Notes: generated from the sequence alone by a model not told the origin. A DNA stretch of 64,000 nucleotides from Gammaproteobacteria bacterium (GCA_004297165.1 SCUJ01000006.1:1426464-1490463); one strand, 5' to 3'. Counted from the first letter of the stretch, positions 27,220 through 36,909 are shown. Program-made: numbers and translations.

Positions 27220-28188
27220 ATGGGCATAGAGGAACGAAAACTGATTGACGCCTGGACGGAATACTGGCGAACCGGCATGAGCGGAAGTTGTGTTGGAGGA
27301 CCGGGGCTGGAATCAATCATCACTCCCGTGTGGAACGATTTCATTGATCTTCTGCCACGGAATGCGCGCGTGCTGGATCTGGCCACGGGTAATGGAATTG
27401 TTGCGCGCATATGTGCGGCGCGTGCCCGGCTGAACGAACTCGGGATCAGCATTGATGCGGTGGACGCCGCGGCGATTGATCCCAAGTGGCATCTGCAAAA
27501 TCTGGAACACAAGCTACAATCCATACAGTTCCATGCCGGCGTCCGCCTGGAATCGCTTCCTTTCGAGGACGAACAATTTACCGGGATCGTGTCACAGTTC
27601 GGATTTGAATACGCACCGCGAGATGCCGCTTCCGCGGAAACAATTCGGGTTCTCAGGCCCGGAGGCAGGATCCGGTTAATCATGCATTCGCGTGAAGGCG
27701 TTATCTCAAGAGATATCAGCATGCGCCTGCAAAGACTACAAGAGGCTCTTGGCGAGGATGGAATTCCCGGCATAGTTATGCGTTTGGCGCGCAACACTGC
27801 CATAAGTAATAGTGACTCGCGTAAGCTGAGACTGGCAGTCGATCGGTTGAGTACCCAGGCTCTCGAGGCGCCCGCGGATGATTCCGCGCTGTTCTACTCG
27901 CGCGAGTTCCTGCATGTGTGGCAACGGCGGGAGCGTTATCATCCCGCAGATTTACGACGTTCTCTGGAGGCTGGCTGGAATACAGCCAGAAACATGGTCT
28001 TGCGCCAGGAACAGATGCTCAAGGTTGCCTGTTCAGCCACGGACATGGAGGCCCTGGCGAATGGATTCCGGACGGCAGGACTGGAAGTTGATCAGATTTC
28101 AAAAATCATCGATCACCAGCGTGAAAATCAGATCGCCTGGTTATGCGATGCCCATAAGCCTGGCGGCGAGAGCGCCGACTCACCCTGA
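27220..28188 (+). CDS. Class I SAM-dependent methyltransferase
   Basis: 322 residues. Motif I VLDLATGNGIVA (about residues 48-59), an acidic residue after strand 2 (SIDAVDAAAID), and a GFEYAPRDAASAETIRVLRPGG block (motifs II-III) define the class I fold. The N-terminus DAWTEYWRTGMSGSCVGG resembles a methyltransferase subgroup often linked to small-molecule modification. The substrate is unknown. It is the only plus-strand gene in the 5.6-29.4 kb block and is divergent from a TPR-sulfotransferase. The Shine-Dalgarno sequence is weak, so the start is only moderately certain. Confidence 0.82.
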   Translation: MGIEERKLIDAWTEYWRTGMSGSCVGGPGLESIITPVWNDFIDLLPRNARVLDLATGNGIVARICAARARLNELGISIDAVDAAAIDPKWHLQNLEHKLQSIQFHAGVRLESLPFEDEQFTGIVSQFGFEYAPRDAASAETIRVLRPGGRIRLIMHSREGVISRDISMRLQRLQEALGEDGIPGIVMRLARNTAISNSDSRKLRLAVDRLSTQALEAPADDSALFYSREFLHVWQRRERYHPADLRRSLEAGWNTARNMVLRQEQMLKVACSATDMEALANGFRTAGLEVDQISKIIDHQRENQIAWLCDAHKPGGESADSP

Positions 28189-28203
28189 TCTTAAGACCTG
28201 GCC

Positions 28204-29373
28204 TTAAAACAACATATCGAACTTGTTTCTATATCTCTGCGCCTGCTCGTAATCCTTGGTCAACTCCAGTGCGCGTTCCAGGCTGAGTCTGGCCCTCTGG
28301 AGATCGCCCAAGGCCGAGTAGATTGCCCCCTGTAGAAAATGGAAGCGATGTTCCTCGGCATACGCGCGAATTGCCTTGTCGATATATTCCATGGCGATGT
28401 TGTATTTATGTGCGACATACGCGCTCATCGCCTGCGTATAAAGATAATAGGGATTGTTGTTGCGGTAATGTTCGGCCTGTCTGTGGAGATATCCCGCTTC
28501 AGTTATTTTACCCTGCGCCCGGTAGACCCTCTCCAGACTGCTGATCGCGATCAGACTCTCGGGCGCGAGTTCCAACGCCCTGCGGAAGGCGATTTCCGCC
28601 GTATCCAGTTCTCCCTGATCCCGATATATCGCGCCCAGGTTCACCCACAAGAAGGATTCCTCGGGGGCAAGGTCCAACGCCTTGCGCAAGTAACTGAAGG
28701 CGTCTTTTGGCCGATCTTCAATCAAATATTGCATAGCACGGTTGCTGAAGTATTGCGCCTCGGCAACTTGATCGGCGATGATTTTCTGGTCGTAATGAAG
28801 CTCATACTCCCGCATGTTGATGTCGACAACCTGTCGACTGCCATCCCCCCACTCGATCAGTACATTGACATGCTGATAGAGAATGAGCGTATCGAGATTC
28901 CGTAGATCCCACACCGGCGGTACTTCAACTTCATTAAACGAGGCATTGATGCCCATATGTCTCAGGATCGGGACCATGAACGTGGTGAATGACAGGCAAT
29001 TTGCCTTGTGTTCATTAAAAACCTGTAGTGCGGTGAAGATCGCCGCATCGTCAAATTGCAAGGCCAGATGTTCGGGGTCGAATACCGCTTCAAGCAGGAC
29101 GCGCAACTTGCGCTGATCGGAGTGAATGCCCTCAGTCACCTGGTCCACAAATGCGATGACTTCCGGTGTCAGACCGAGGAGATCATCCGTCGGCAGTTCA
29201 AGTTCTCCGGCATCCTCACTGAAAAACACTTTCCCTGAAAGAGCCTGCTGAAGTTCGGTCCCGGATACATGGCCAAGTCTTGAAATCGTGGTAGCGCAGC
29301 CGTAACAGATCACGCAAATAAATACCATGCAAGACCATTTGCGGCTTGACCTGCTATCGCGCGTAATACTCAC
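28204..29373 (-). CDS. Transglutaminase-like TPR lipoprotein
   Basis: 389 residues. A signal peptide (about 14-26) ends at a cysteine in VICYGCATT, a plausible but weak lipobox. The first half is a transglutaminase/papain-like domain with a probable catalytic triad: Cys in NCLSF (about residue 125), His in YQHVNVLIEW (about 166) and Asp in RQVVDINM (about 183). The second half holds four to five TPRs. Family members act in the envelope on peptides or peptidoglycan-linked substrates, but this one has no assigned substrate. It is convergent with the methyltransferase, with 15 bp between the stops. Downstream of it lies the heptamer repeat near 29.4 kb. Confidence 0.78.
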   Translation of the reverse strand: MSITRDSRSSRKWSCMVFICVICYGCATTISRLGHVSGTELQQALSGKVFFSEDAGELELPTDDLLGLTPEVIAFVDQVTEGIHSDQRKLRVLLEAVFDPEHLALQFDDAAIFTALQVFNEHKANCLSFTTFMVPILRHMGINASFNEVEVPPVWDLRNLDTLILYQHVNVLIEWGDGSRQVVDINMREYELHYDQKIIADQVAEAQYFSNRAMQYLIEDRPKDAFSYLRKALDLAPEESFLWVNLGAIYRDQGELDTAEIAFRRALELAPESLIAISSLERVYRAQGKITEAGYLHRQAEHYRNNNPYYLYTQAMSAYVAHKYNIAMEYIDKAIRAYAEEHRFHFLQGAIYSALGDLQRARLSLERALELTKDYEQAQRYRNKFDMLF

Positions 29374-29388
29374 TATCCTTCATCCGGC

Positions 29389-29491
29389 GTTGTCATTTGT
29401 CATTTGTCATTGGTCAGTAGTCATTGGTCATTTGTTAATTAAGACTTATTGACCAATGACCAATGACCAATGACTACTGACCAATGACAAA
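29389..29491. repeat. TTGGTCA heptamer array forming a long inverted repeat
   Basis: A seven-base period (TTTGTCA, TTGGTCA, GTAGTCA, TTGGTCA, TTTGTTA) runs from about 29390 to 29438, and the complementary unit TGACCAA runs from 29449 to 29487. Arms at 29403-29432 and 29462-29491 are a perfect 30-bp inverted repeat with a 29-bp loop. It lies between the transglutaminase-like gene and fabI. A second, shorter array of the same unit follows fabI. Confidence 0.92.
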
Positions 29492-29574
29492 ACCAGCATT
29501 TTTTGTCCTGAATGCGGCTAAACATTATACTCTCGTCTCCGCACATACAGATGTTCAAACAATCGGAGTTAATC

Positions 29575-30351
29575 ATGGGTTTACTTGAGGGGAAGCGTGC
29601 ATTAATCATCGGCGTGGCCAGCGACCGTTCCATCGCGTGGGGGATAGCGCAGGCCATGCGCCGCGAAGGGGCTGAACTTGCATTCACCTATCAGAATGAA
29701 CGGCTCCGGGAACGCGTGGAAAAATATGCCGCGCAAGTGGGTTCCGAGATCACCGTGCCTTGCGATGTCTCCAGCGATCAGGAGATCCAGGCAGTCTTCG
29801 AACATCTTGACGATTATTGGGATCATCTGGACATCCTGGTGCATTCCGTTGCCTATGCCCCGAAGGAAGAACTCGAAGGCGAATATCTGGAAAACGTCAC
29901 CCGAGCGGGATTTTTAATGGCCCACGAGATCAGTTCCTACAGCTTCACCGCGCTCGCTGACGCCGCCCGTCCCATGATGCAGGGCCGCAAAGGGGCAATG
30001 CTGACCTTGAGCTATATCGGTGCGGTCAGGGCGATGCCCAACTACAATGTCATGGGTGTCGCCAAGGCCAGTCTGGAGGCGAATGTTCGTTACATGGCCG
30101 CGAGCCTTGGGCCGGAGGGGATCAGGGTGAACGCGATCTCGGCCGGGCCGATCCGCACCCTGGCGGCCTCTGGTATCAAGGGTCTCAAGGATTTCCTGAA
30201 ACATGTGGAACAGAACGCTCCCCTGCGGCGCAATGTCACCATAGAAGAGGTGGGTAACGCTGCGGCGTTCCTGTGCTCGGATTACGCCTCCGCCATCACT
30301 GGCGAGATCACCTATGTGGATTGCGGCTACAACTCTGTCGGGGCGGTATAG
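29575..30351 (+). CDS. fabI: Enoyl-[acyl-carrier-protein] reductase (NADH), FabI
   Basis: 258 residues, as expected for FabI (262 in E. coli). The N-terminal glycine motif [21 protein letters not shown] binds NADH, and the catalytic tyrosine and lysine lie in YNVMGVAK (Y157, K164), with the FabI-specific Y-x6-K spacing. It catalyses the last step of each fatty-acid elongation cycle, reducing trans-2-enoyl-ACP. The start is the ATG at 29575, with GGAG nine bases upstream; an in-frame ATG at 29512 would overlap the repeat region. The gene stands alone, flanked by two heptamer arrays. Confidence 0.96.
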   Translation: MGLLEGKRALIIGVASDRSIAWGIAQAMRREGAELAFTYQNERLRERVEKYAAQVGSEITVPCDVSSDQEIQAVFEHLDDYWDHLDILVHSVAYAPKEELEGEYLENVTRAGFLMAHEISSYSFTALADAARPMMQGRKGAMLTLSYIGAVRAMPNYNVMGVAKASLEANVRYMAASLGPEGIRVNAISAGPIRTLAASGIKGLKDFLKHVEQNAPLRRNVTIEEVGNAAAFLCSDYASAITGEITYVDCGYNSVGAV

Positions 30352-30356
30352 TCTAT

Positions 30357-30418
30357 CGTCATTGGTCATTGGTTGAATAAGGCAACTGACCAATGACCAA
30401 TGACCAGTGACGAATGAC
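30357..30418. repeat. Second TTGGTCA heptamer array after fabI
   Basis: GTCATTGGTCATTGGTT (30359-30375) is complemented by ACCAATGACCAATGAC units through about 30400, again with seven-base periodicity, and continues as TGACCAGTGACGAATGACC to 30418. It separates fabI from the convergent ppiD gene and could act as a bidirectional terminator as a hairpin. Confidence 0.88.
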
Positions 30419-30424
30419 CAAGGA

Positions 30425-32329
30425 TCAAAGATTATCCTGAAAGATCGTTATGTCGGCGTCCTTGCGCAGTGACTTTAAATATCGAGTCCAGCCATTGATC
30501 GCGTTCAATTGATTCAACTGCGCCTCGATCGCTTCCAGTTGCGTCTTGTCCATCTCGGCGAGTTCGGGTTTATGTACGCCGCTGACGATGATCACGGCAT
30601 AATCCCCGGATGCGAGTGAAGCGCCGCCAACCAGAGTTTTTCCTGTCTCAGGATCGCCGAGCCCGAACACCGCCTTCAGGATCGCGAAATCCGTGCTATT
30701 GTCATCGCGCGTGACGCCATTCTTATCGGTCCAGGTCAAACCATACTGACTCGCCACGGCGTCTTTCGTCTGCTCGGCGCGCAGGCCCTTGAGTATCTCT
30801 TCACCCTTGGCTTTTGCCTGATCCCTGGATCGCTCATATTTGAGACGGGTGACGATCTCTTCACGAACGGCCTCCAGAGGTTTCTTGCTCTCCGGTTTAT
30901 GATCGATTACTCGCAACACCACAGTCCTGTCACTTTCGAGTTCGATCGCCTCGCTGTTGTTGCCTCCTTCAAGCACCTCTTCACTGAAACTCGCGGCGAT
31001 GATCTTCGGATCGCGCAGCAGTTCCTCAACCTGTTGCGAACGGCTGAAAAAACTGCTTTCCCGGACCGGCAGTTTCAATTCCTCGGCGGCGACTTCCAGG
31101 GAGTCCGGATGCTCGAAGGCCAGAGTGACTAATTGATCCGCCAGTTCGTAATAGCGCGGCTCCGCCTGGGAATTGCGATAATCCTTTTCCACTTCCCCCC
31201 TGACATCCTCGAAGGTATTGTTGCTGCCACCCTTGATTTCCAGCACCTGAAGGATGCGGAAACCAGTTTTGGTTTCCAGGATATCGCTCGTCTCGCCTGC
31301 GTTGATCGCGAACAGGACTTCGTCCACTTCGGGCTCCATGATCCCGCGGGTCATGAAATCCATGTCAATCTTTTCGAACTCCGGATGTTCGGAGTCCTGC
31401 TCCTTGGCGAGGGCATCGAATGTAGCGCCGCTACGGATGCGGGCCAGGACGGTTACAGCCTTGGTGCGAATTTCCGCCTTGTCTTCCGCCGACGCTCCCT
31501 CCGGAACGCTGAAAAATAATTCCTGATATTTGCGCTGTTCATCGAGGTTATAGCGGTTTTTATTCGCCTCATAATATGCAGTCAGATCCGCTTCAGTCTG
31601 GGTCACTTCAGCCGCAATGGTTTCAAGCGCGATCTCGATATAGGCGATTCTAACCTGCTCCGGCTCCATGAATTGTTCAGCATCCGCTTCATAGCGTTGT
31701 TTGACATCCTCTTCAGAGATTTCCAGCGCTTCCTTGGCCGCGTCCGAAGACAGGACGGCATAACTGATGTCCCGCTTTTGTTGCAAGATCCGCGCGATAT
31801 TTCCCGCCGCCGTTTTGGTGATAAAGGCTGTCGCTGCGAGACCATTCTGCAATTGATCCGCGAGCAGATCCTGGCGCGTTTGCGTTTCAAATTCGGCGGG
31901 CGAAAGTCCGGCAGACATCAAGGTGCGCTCATAGATATCCCGATCAAAACCGGTAGTGCCCTGAAAATAACTCAAACTCCTGATGACCGTGGCGAGTTGC
32001 TCATCGCTGATGCGTAATCCGGCATCGGCATTTACCTGATTCAGCAGTTCACGATCCACGATGGCATCGATCGCACGTTGTTTCAGCGCCGTTTCCTGCT
32101 CGGTCGGGACGCTGCTGCCGACATTGTCCTGCCACTGCCGGCGCAGATTTTGGTAAGCCTGCTGAAACTGCTGGAGGGAGACCGCGGCGCCGTTTACGGA
32201 CGCGGCGTTGACGTTTCCGCCATTATCGAAATAGTAATTGATCCCCCAGAACGCGAAAGGAATGATCAACAATCCCATGATTATCGCCGCGATCCAGCCG
32301 GTTACTTTATCTCTGATTAGTTGCAGCAT
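30425..32329 (-). CDS. ppiD: Periplasmic folding chaperone PpiD
   Basis: 634 residues (623 in E. coli). A single N-terminal membrane anchor (about 12-35, WIAAIIMGLLIIPFAFWG) is followed by a SurA-like chaperone region (DRELLNQVNADAGLRISDEQ) and a central parvulin-type PPIase domain around 265-365 with the FEKIDMDFMTRGIMEPEVDE and TGFRILQVLEIKGG segments. It assists folding of proteins leaving the Sec translocon. Position downstream of lon, hupB and tRNA genes is the classical one. A terminator sits between the tRNAs and its ATG, so it probably has its own promoter. Confidence 0.93.
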   Translation of the reverse strand: MLQLIRDKVTGWIAAIIMGLLIIPFAFWGINYYFDNGGNVNAASVNGAAVSLQQFQQAYQNLRRQWQDNVGSSVPTEQETALKQRAIDAIVDRELLNQVNADAGLRISDEQLATVIRSLSYFQGTTGFDRDIYERTLMSAGLSPAEFETQTRQDLLADQLQNGLAATAFITKTAAGNIARILQQKRDISYAVLSSDAAKEALEISEEDVKQRYEADAEQFMEPEQVRIAYIEIALETIAAEVTQTEADLTAYYEANKNRYNLDEQRKYQELFFSVPEGASAEDKAEIRTKAVTVLARIRSGATFDALAKEQDSEHPEFEKIDMDFMTRGIMEPEVDEVLFAINAGETSDILETKTGFRILQVLEIKGGSNNTFEDVRGEVEKDYRNSQAEPRYYELADQLVTLAFEHPDSLEVAAEELKLPVRESSFFSRSQQVEELLRDPKIIAASFSEEVLEGGNNSEAIELESDRTVVLRVIDHKPESKKPLEAVREEIVTRLKYERSRDQAKAKGEEILKGLRAEQTKDAVASQYGLTWTDKNGVTRDDNSTDFAILKAVFGLGDPETGKTLVGGASLASGDYAVIIVSGVHKPELAEMDKTQLEAIEAQLNQLNAINGWTRYLKSLRKDADITIFQDNL

Positions 32330-32368
32330 GTTATAAATCCGGAGGTTGCCTGTGTTGTGATCTCAAAT

Positions 32369-32396
32369 AAAAAAGGCGTGCTTGCAAGGCACGCCT
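32369..32396 (-). terminator. Rho-independent terminator after tRNA-Asp
   Basis: Minus strand: an eight-base stem AGGCGTGC / GCACGCCT with a seven-base loop, then six Ts. It lies 14 bp after the CCA end of tRNA-Asp and 40 bp before the ppiD start, closing the hupB-tRNA transcript. Confidence 0.9.
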
Positions 32397-32409
32397 CAAT
32401 ATCTATTAT

Positions 32410-32486
32410 TGGCGGAGTGGACGGGGCTCGAACCCGCGACCCCCGGCGTGACAGGCCGGTATTCTAACCAACTGAACTACCACTCC
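32410..32486 (-). tRNA. tRNA-Asp (GTC)
   Basis: 77 nt including encoded CCA. The acceptor stem GGAGTGG pairs with CCACTCC, the T-loop is GGTTCGAGCC and the anticodon loop CTGTCAC gives GTC. It closely follows tRNA-Val. Confidence 0.97.
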
Positions 32487-32494
32487 GGAGACGT

Positions 32495-32570
32495 TGGTGG
32501 GTGCTGAGGGGATCGAACCCCCGACATTCGCCTTGTAAGGGCGACGCTCTCCCAGCTGAGCTAAGCACCC
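32495..32570 (-). tRNA. tRNA-Val (TAC)
   Basis: 76 nt including encoded CCA. The acceptor stem GGGTGCT pairs with AGCACCC, the D-arm is TAGCTCAGCTGGGAGAGC and the anticodon loop CTTACAA gives TAC. Eleven bases downstream of the hupB stop. Confidence 0.97.
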
Positions 32571-32581
32571 CGGGAGGCGCG

Positions 32582-32854
32582 CTAGTTTATTGCATCCTTG
32601 AGGACTTTTCCAGCCTTGAAACCCGGGACTTTGGACGCCTTGATCTTGATCGCCTCGCCGGTTCTCGGATTACGGCCGGTCCTGGCGCCGCGCTTGCGCA
32701 CTGAGAAAGTGCCAAAGCCAACGAGCGTCACAGTATCGCCTTTTTTCAGGGCCTTGGTGATTGCGGTTATGGCGCCATCGACAGCGCGGCCGGCGGCCGC
32801 CTTCGAGATATCAGCTGCATCGGCAACTGCATCTATGAGTTCTGCTTTGTTCAT
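32582..32854 (-). CDS. hupB: DNA-binding protein HU-beta
   Basis: 90 residues, exactly the HU length. Helical N-terminal dimerisation part [19 protein letters not shown], the beta-hairpin arms [21 protein letters not shown] with the conserved R-N-P tip, and the C-terminal helix [15 protein letters not shown] are all present. HU bends and compacts DNA without sequence specificity. An in-frame ATG ten codons upstream is unlikely. It follows lon and precedes tRNA-Val and tRNA-Asp on the same strand. A terminator lies between lon and hupB, so hupB has its own promoter. Confidence 0.97.
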   Translation of the reverse strand: MNKAELIDAVADAADISKAAAGRAVDGAITAITKALKKGDTVTLVGFGTFSVRKRGARTGRNPRTGEAIKIKASKVPGFKAGKVLKDAIN

Positions 32855-32997
32855 AATAACGTTTCCCCTTAAACGATTCCCCAATGGTTGAGAAGGTAGT
32901 GAATTGCCTGCGAATTCCCGATGGATTGGTCATCAGTCAGGGCTTTATATCAACTGCCCTGTTTGTCGTCAAGGACATGGCCGGCTATTTTGCAAAT

Positions 32998-33021
32998 AAA
33001 AAAATCGCGGCTGCACCGCGA
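32998..33021 (-). terminator. Rho-independent terminator of lon
   Basis: Minus strand: a six-base stem TCGCGG / CCGCGA with a five-base loop, then seven Ts, beginning four bases after the lon stop. It separates lon from hupB. Confidence 0.88.
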
Positions 33022-33025
33022 ATTT

Positions 33026-35437
33026 TTAGTGGTGTCTGACGGCGTCTTTCTCTGCTTCGGTAACAGGCTCCTGCTTGATCATTTCTCCAGCTTCCTTGGT
33101 TGCGATGACAGGCCCGGGCATTCGCTGCAAGGCCAAGTCCAGCACCTCGTCTATCCATCTCACCGGACGAATCGTCAGATTTTGTTTTATATTCTTGGGG
33201 ATCTCCACAAGTTCGCGTTCGTTTTCCAATGGAATCAATACGGTATCAATGCCTCCGCGCAGGGCGGCGAGCAGTTTTTCCTTCAATCCACCGATGGGCA
33301 ATACCTCGCCACGCAAGGTAATTTCGCCGGTCATCGCCACGTTGGCGCGCACGGGAATGCCCGTCAATGCCGATACCAGCGCCGTGCACATGGCTACGCC
33401 GGCGCTCGGTCCATCTTTCGGTGTGGCGCCTTCCGGCACATGGATGTGAAAATCATGCTCCTTATAGAAATCAGGCGCTATGTTAAGCACCTTGCTGCGG
33501 CTGCGCACAACGGTCATAGCGGCCTCGATGGACTCCTTCATAACCTCCCCGAGTTGGCCGGTGCGCGTCGCATTGCCTTTTCCGGGCACCACGGCGGCCT
33601 CTATGGTGAGCAGTTCGCCGCCGACCTCGGTCCAGGCCAGACCTGTGACCTGACCGACCCGATCTTCCTCTTCCGCCCTGCCAAAACGGAATTTCTTTAC
33701 GCCCAGGAGCTTTTCCAGACGAACCGGGGTGATCTGCATTTGCTTGATATCAGGCTGTTGCAGGATTTTCTTTACCACCTTGCGACAGATATTCGCGATC
33801 TCCCGCTCCAGGTTCCTGACGCCCGCTTCCCGAGTGTAATAGCGGACGATATCCCGGATAGCCGCTTCCGTGAAGGTCAGTTCGCCTGGCTGGAGTCCGT
33901 GACGTTCCAATTGCTTGGGGATCAGATAGCGCGTGGCGATCTTGAGTTTCTCGTCCTCGGTGTAACCGGAGATGCGGATGACCTCCATCCGATCCAACAA
34001 CGCCGGAGGTATATTCAAGCTGTTCGCCGTGGTGACGAACATGACCTCCGAGAGATCGTAATCCACTTCAAGATAGTGATCGTTGAAGGTATGATTTTGC
34101 TCCGGATCGAGCACTTCCAACAGCGCGGAGGCCGGATCGCCGCGGAAATCCATCGCCATTTTGTCCACTTCATCCAACAGCATCAGCGGATTCTTGTGCC
34201 CCACCTTGGCCATGCTTTGCAGGATCTTCCCGGGCAGCGATCCAATATACGTGCGGCGATGACCACGGATCTCCGCTTCATCGCGCACACCGCCCAGCGA
34301 CATGCGCACGAATTTCCGGTTGGTGGCCCGGGCGATGGAGCGTCCCAATGATGTCTTGCCTACGCCTGGCGGTCCGACCAGACAGAGGATGGGTCCCTTC
34401 AGCTTCTTGACCCGTTGCTGGACAGCGAGATATTCCAGTATGCGATCCTTGACCTTCTCCAGCCCATAATGGTCCTCTTCAAGAACCTGCTCCGCCTGTT
34501 TGATGTCGCGGGAGATCTTGCTCCGCTTTTTCCAGGGTACGTTGACCAGCCAGTCGACGTAGTTGCGCACGACCGTGGCCTCCGCCGACATGGGCGACAT
34601 CATCTTCAGCTTGTTGAGCTCGGACAGCGCCTTTTTTTTGGCCTCCGCGTGCATGCCCGAGGACTCGATCTTGCGGGCCAGTTCCTCGATCTCATTGGGG
34701 ACTTCCTCAAGGTCGCCAAGTTCTTTCTGTATCGCCTTCATCTGCTCATTCAGGTAATACTCCCGCTGGCTTTTCTCCATCTGCGACTTGACCCGTCCAC
34801 GGATGCGTTTTTCCACTTGCAGCAGGTCTATCTCGGACTCCATGAGCAGGATGATGTATTCGATTCTCTCAATCACACCGCTTAATTCGAGGATCTTCTG
34901 TTTCTCCTCGATCTTGACCGACATCTGCGAGGCAATAACATCCGCCAATCTGCTGACGTCTTCTATCCCGTTCAAGGAAGACAGGATCTCGGGCGGTACT
35001 TTCTTGTTGAGCTTCACATACTGCTCGAATTGACTCACTATCGATCGCCGATGGACATCCGTCTCGCGCGCCTCGGCAACCTGTGTCTCTACAATCTCGA
35101 TTCTCGCGGTGAACATATCGCCGTTTCCAATATATTCTGAGATTCTGGCCCGTTTCGCCCCCTCGACCAGGACCTTGATAGTGCCATCGGGTAATTTCAG
35201 CAGTTGGAGGATGTTGGCGAGCGTGCCGAACGAGTAGATGTCTTCCACGCCGGGTTCGTCCTCGGAGGCGCGCTTCTGAGCCACCAGCAGGATCTGTTTG
35301 TTGGCCGACATGGCGCGGTCCAGCGCCTTGATGGATTTTTCCCGGCCGACGAACAGCGGAATGACCATGTGCGGGTAAACCACGACATCCCGGAGGGGCA
35401 ATACTGGAAAAATATTTATACTTAAATCTGAAGTCAC
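33026..35437 (-). CDS. lon: ATP-dependent protease La (Lon)
   Basis: 803 residues (784 in E. coli). LON substrate-binding N-domain, AAA+ module with Walker [14 protein letters not shown] (about residue 357) and Walker [11 protein letters not shown], and the C-terminal protease with the Ser-Lys dyad: Ser in [15 protein letters not shown] (about 679) and Lys in [14 protein letters not shown] (about 722). It degrades misfolded and regulatory proteins in the cytosol. The start appears to be GTG at 35435-35437 with AGGTGA seven bases upstream. A near-consensus sigma-32 promoter lies at 35474-35502. It follows clpX and precedes hupB, the standard order. Confidence 0.97.
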   Translation of the reverse strand: MTSDLSINIFPVLPLRDVVVYPHMVIPLFVGREKSIKALDRAMSANKQILLVAQKRASEDEPGVEDIYSFGTLANILQLLKLPDGTIKVLVEGAKRARISEYIGNGDMFTARIEIVETQVAEARETDVHRRSIVSQFEQYVKLNKKVPPEILSSLNGIEDVSRLADVIASQMSVKIEEKQKILELSGVIERIEYIILLMESEIDLLQVEKRIRGRVKSQMEKSQREYYLNEQMKAIQKELGDLEEVPNEIEELARKIESSGMHAEAKKKALSELNKLKMMSPMSAEATVVRNYVDWLVNVPWKKRSKISRDIKQAEQVLEEDHYGLEKVKDRILEYLAVQQRVKKLKGPILCLVGPPGVGKTSLGRSIARATNRKFVRMSLGGVRDEAEIRGHRRTYIGSLPGKILQSMAKVGHKNPLMLLDEVDKMAMDFRGDPASALLEVLDPEQNHTFNDHYLEVDYDLSEVMFVTTANSLNIPPALLDRMEVIRISGYTEDEKLKIATRYLIPKQLERHGLQPGELTFTEAAIRDIVRYYTREAGVRNLEREIANICRKVVKKILQQPDIKQMQITPVRLEKLLGVKKFRFGRAEEEDRVGQVTGLAWTEVGGELLTIEAAVVPGKGNATRTGQLGEVMKESIEAAMTVVRSRSKVLNIAPDFYKEHDFHIHVPEGATPKDGPSAGVAMCTALVSALTGIPVRANVAMTGEITLRGEVLPIGGLKEKLLAALRGGIDTVLIPLENERELVEIPKNIKQNLTIRPVRWIDEVLDLALQRMPGPVIATKEAGEMIKQEPVTEAEKDAVRHH

Positions 35438-35473
35438 GTTGTCACCTGCCGTTATTGATGGTCATCACTGGCG

Positions 35474-35502
35474 ATATGGCGATGAGAACTCTTGAATTCA
35501 AG
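35474..35502 (-). promoter_or_regulatory. Probable sigma-32 (heat-shock) promoter of lon
   Basis: Minus strand: CTTGAA (35502-35497) followed after 15 bases by CGCCATAT (35481-35474), compared with the sigma-32 consensus CTTGAA and CCCCATnT; only one base of the -10 differs. The predicted transcript would start about 30 bases before the lon GTG. Sigma-32 control of lon is established in E. coli. Confidence 0.7.
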
Positions 35503-35585
35503 AGTTGCATTGAAATCAGCGAAGCCGCGGAAGTTGCCCATACCTGCTTTCCGCGCCTTATCTTGCTGGATTGTACTGCCGGCGT

Positions 35586-36872
35586 TCAGTCGGCCTCTGA
35601 GGCCACCCTGGGAATCTCCATGCCCTTGTAGATGAGCAAAGGTTTCGCATCGCCCGTAATCACACCGCCATCGATCACCACCTTGGTCACGTTATCCAGG
35701 GAAGGCAGATCGAACATGGTGTCCAGCAATACATGTTCCAGGATGGATCGCAGGCCGCGAGCGCCGGTCTTTCGCTCCACGGATTTACGGGCGACATTGA
35801 TTAGCGCTTCATCGCGGAATTCAATATCGCAGCCTTCCATCTCGAACAACCTCGAGTATTGTTTTGTTATGGCATGTTTAGGCTCGACCAATATCCGCAC
35901 GAGTTGCTTCTCATCGAGCTCATCCAGCGTCGCAACCACAGGCAAACGGCCTACAAACTCGGGGATCAATCCATATTTAATCAAATCCTCGGGTTCGACG
36001 CCTTGCAGCAATTCACTGAGACTGCGGCGATCGCTCCTGCTGTTGACTTCGGCGGAAAATCCAATCCCGCTCTTTTCGGAACGCTCCCGAATGATCTTTT
36101 CGAGTCCCGAGAAGGCGCCGCCGCAGATGAAGAGAATATTGGAGGTGTTGACCTGGAGGAATTCCTGCTGCGGATGCTTCCTGCCTCCCTGAGGCGGAAC
36201 CGAGGCGATGGTTCCCTCGATCAGCTTCAGCAGGGCTTGCTGCACGCCCTCGCCGGAGACATCCCGCGTGATCGATGGATTGTCGGATTTACGTGAGATT
36301 TTATCGATCTCGTCGATGTATACGATGCCCGTCTGAGCCTTCTCGACGTCGTAATCGCATTTTTGCAGCAGCTTTTGAATGATGTTTTCCACATCTTCGC
36401 CGACATAACCCGCTTCGGTCAGTGTGGTGGCGTCCGCGATGGTGAATGGCACATTCAGCAGTCTCGCCAGGGTCTCGGCCAGATAGGTCTTGCCGCAACC
36501 GGTGGGACCGATCAGCAGGACATTGCTCTTCGCCAGCTCGACATCGGCTTTTTTTATGCCGGGTTCAAGGCGCTTGTAATGGTTGTATACCGCGACGGAA
36601 AGTATCTTCTTCGCCACATCCTGCGCGATCACATACTCGTCCAGGATCTTCTTGATCTCGCGTGGCGTCGGAAGTCGCTTGCCGTCGCCAACCGTAGACT
36701 TGTCCTGGATCTCCTCGCGGATGATGTCGTTGCAGAGTTCGACGCACTCATCACAGATGAATACCGAGGGTCCGGCTATCAGCTTGCGAACCTCGTGCTG
36801 ACTTTTGCCGCAAAATGAGCAATAGAGTAACCGGTCGCCGTCGCCGCTGTTGCTTTGTCTACTGTCGCCCAT
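35586..36872 (-). CDS. clpX: ClpXP protease ATPase subunit ClpX
   Basis: 428 residues (424 in E. coli). The N-terminal C4 zinc-binding domain ([16 protein letters not shown] and [10 protein letters not shown]) recruits substrates and adaptors. The AAA+ module has Walker [16 protein letters not shown] (about residue 122) and Walker [10 protein letters not shown], plus a pore loop and an IGF-type loop (here SGIGFS) for ClpP docking. It unfolds proteins and feeds them to ClpP. It starts 37 bp after the clpP stop and is probably co-transcribed with it. Confidence 0.97.
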   Translation of the reverse strand: MGDSRQSNSGDGDRLLYCSFCGKSQHEVRKLIAGPSVFICDECVELCNDIIREEIQDKSTVGDGKRLPTPREIKKILDEYVIAQDVAKKILSVAVYNHYKRLEPGIKKADVELAKSNVLLIGPTGCGKTYLAETLARLLNVPFTIADATTLTEAGYVGEDVENIIQKLLQKCDYDVEKAQTGIVYIDEIDKISRKSDNPSITRDVSGEGVQQALLKLIEGTIASVPPQGGRKHPQQEFLQVNTSNILFICGGAFSGLEKIIRERSEKSGIGFSAEVNSRSDRRSLSELLQGVEPEDLIKYGLIPEFVGRLPVVATLDELDEKQLVRILVEPKHAITKQYSRLFEMEGCDIEFRDEALINVARKSVERKTGARGLRSILEHVLLDTMFDLPSLDNVTKVVIDGGVITGDAKPLLIYKGMEIPRVASEAD

Positions 36873-36909
36873 AACCGCACCTCAAATATATAAGTGTGGA
36901 TCGCAGCAC

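Noticed and set aside
29389-29491. Possible CRISPR array
   Set aside because: The repeat unit is seven bases with no spacers of unique sequence, and arms are inverted rather than direct.
32921-34351. Long plus-strand open frame (476 codons) opposite lon
   Set aside because: It is fully antisense to lon, whose catalytic motifs are all intact; its product is rich in His/Arg/Gln without any recognisable domain.
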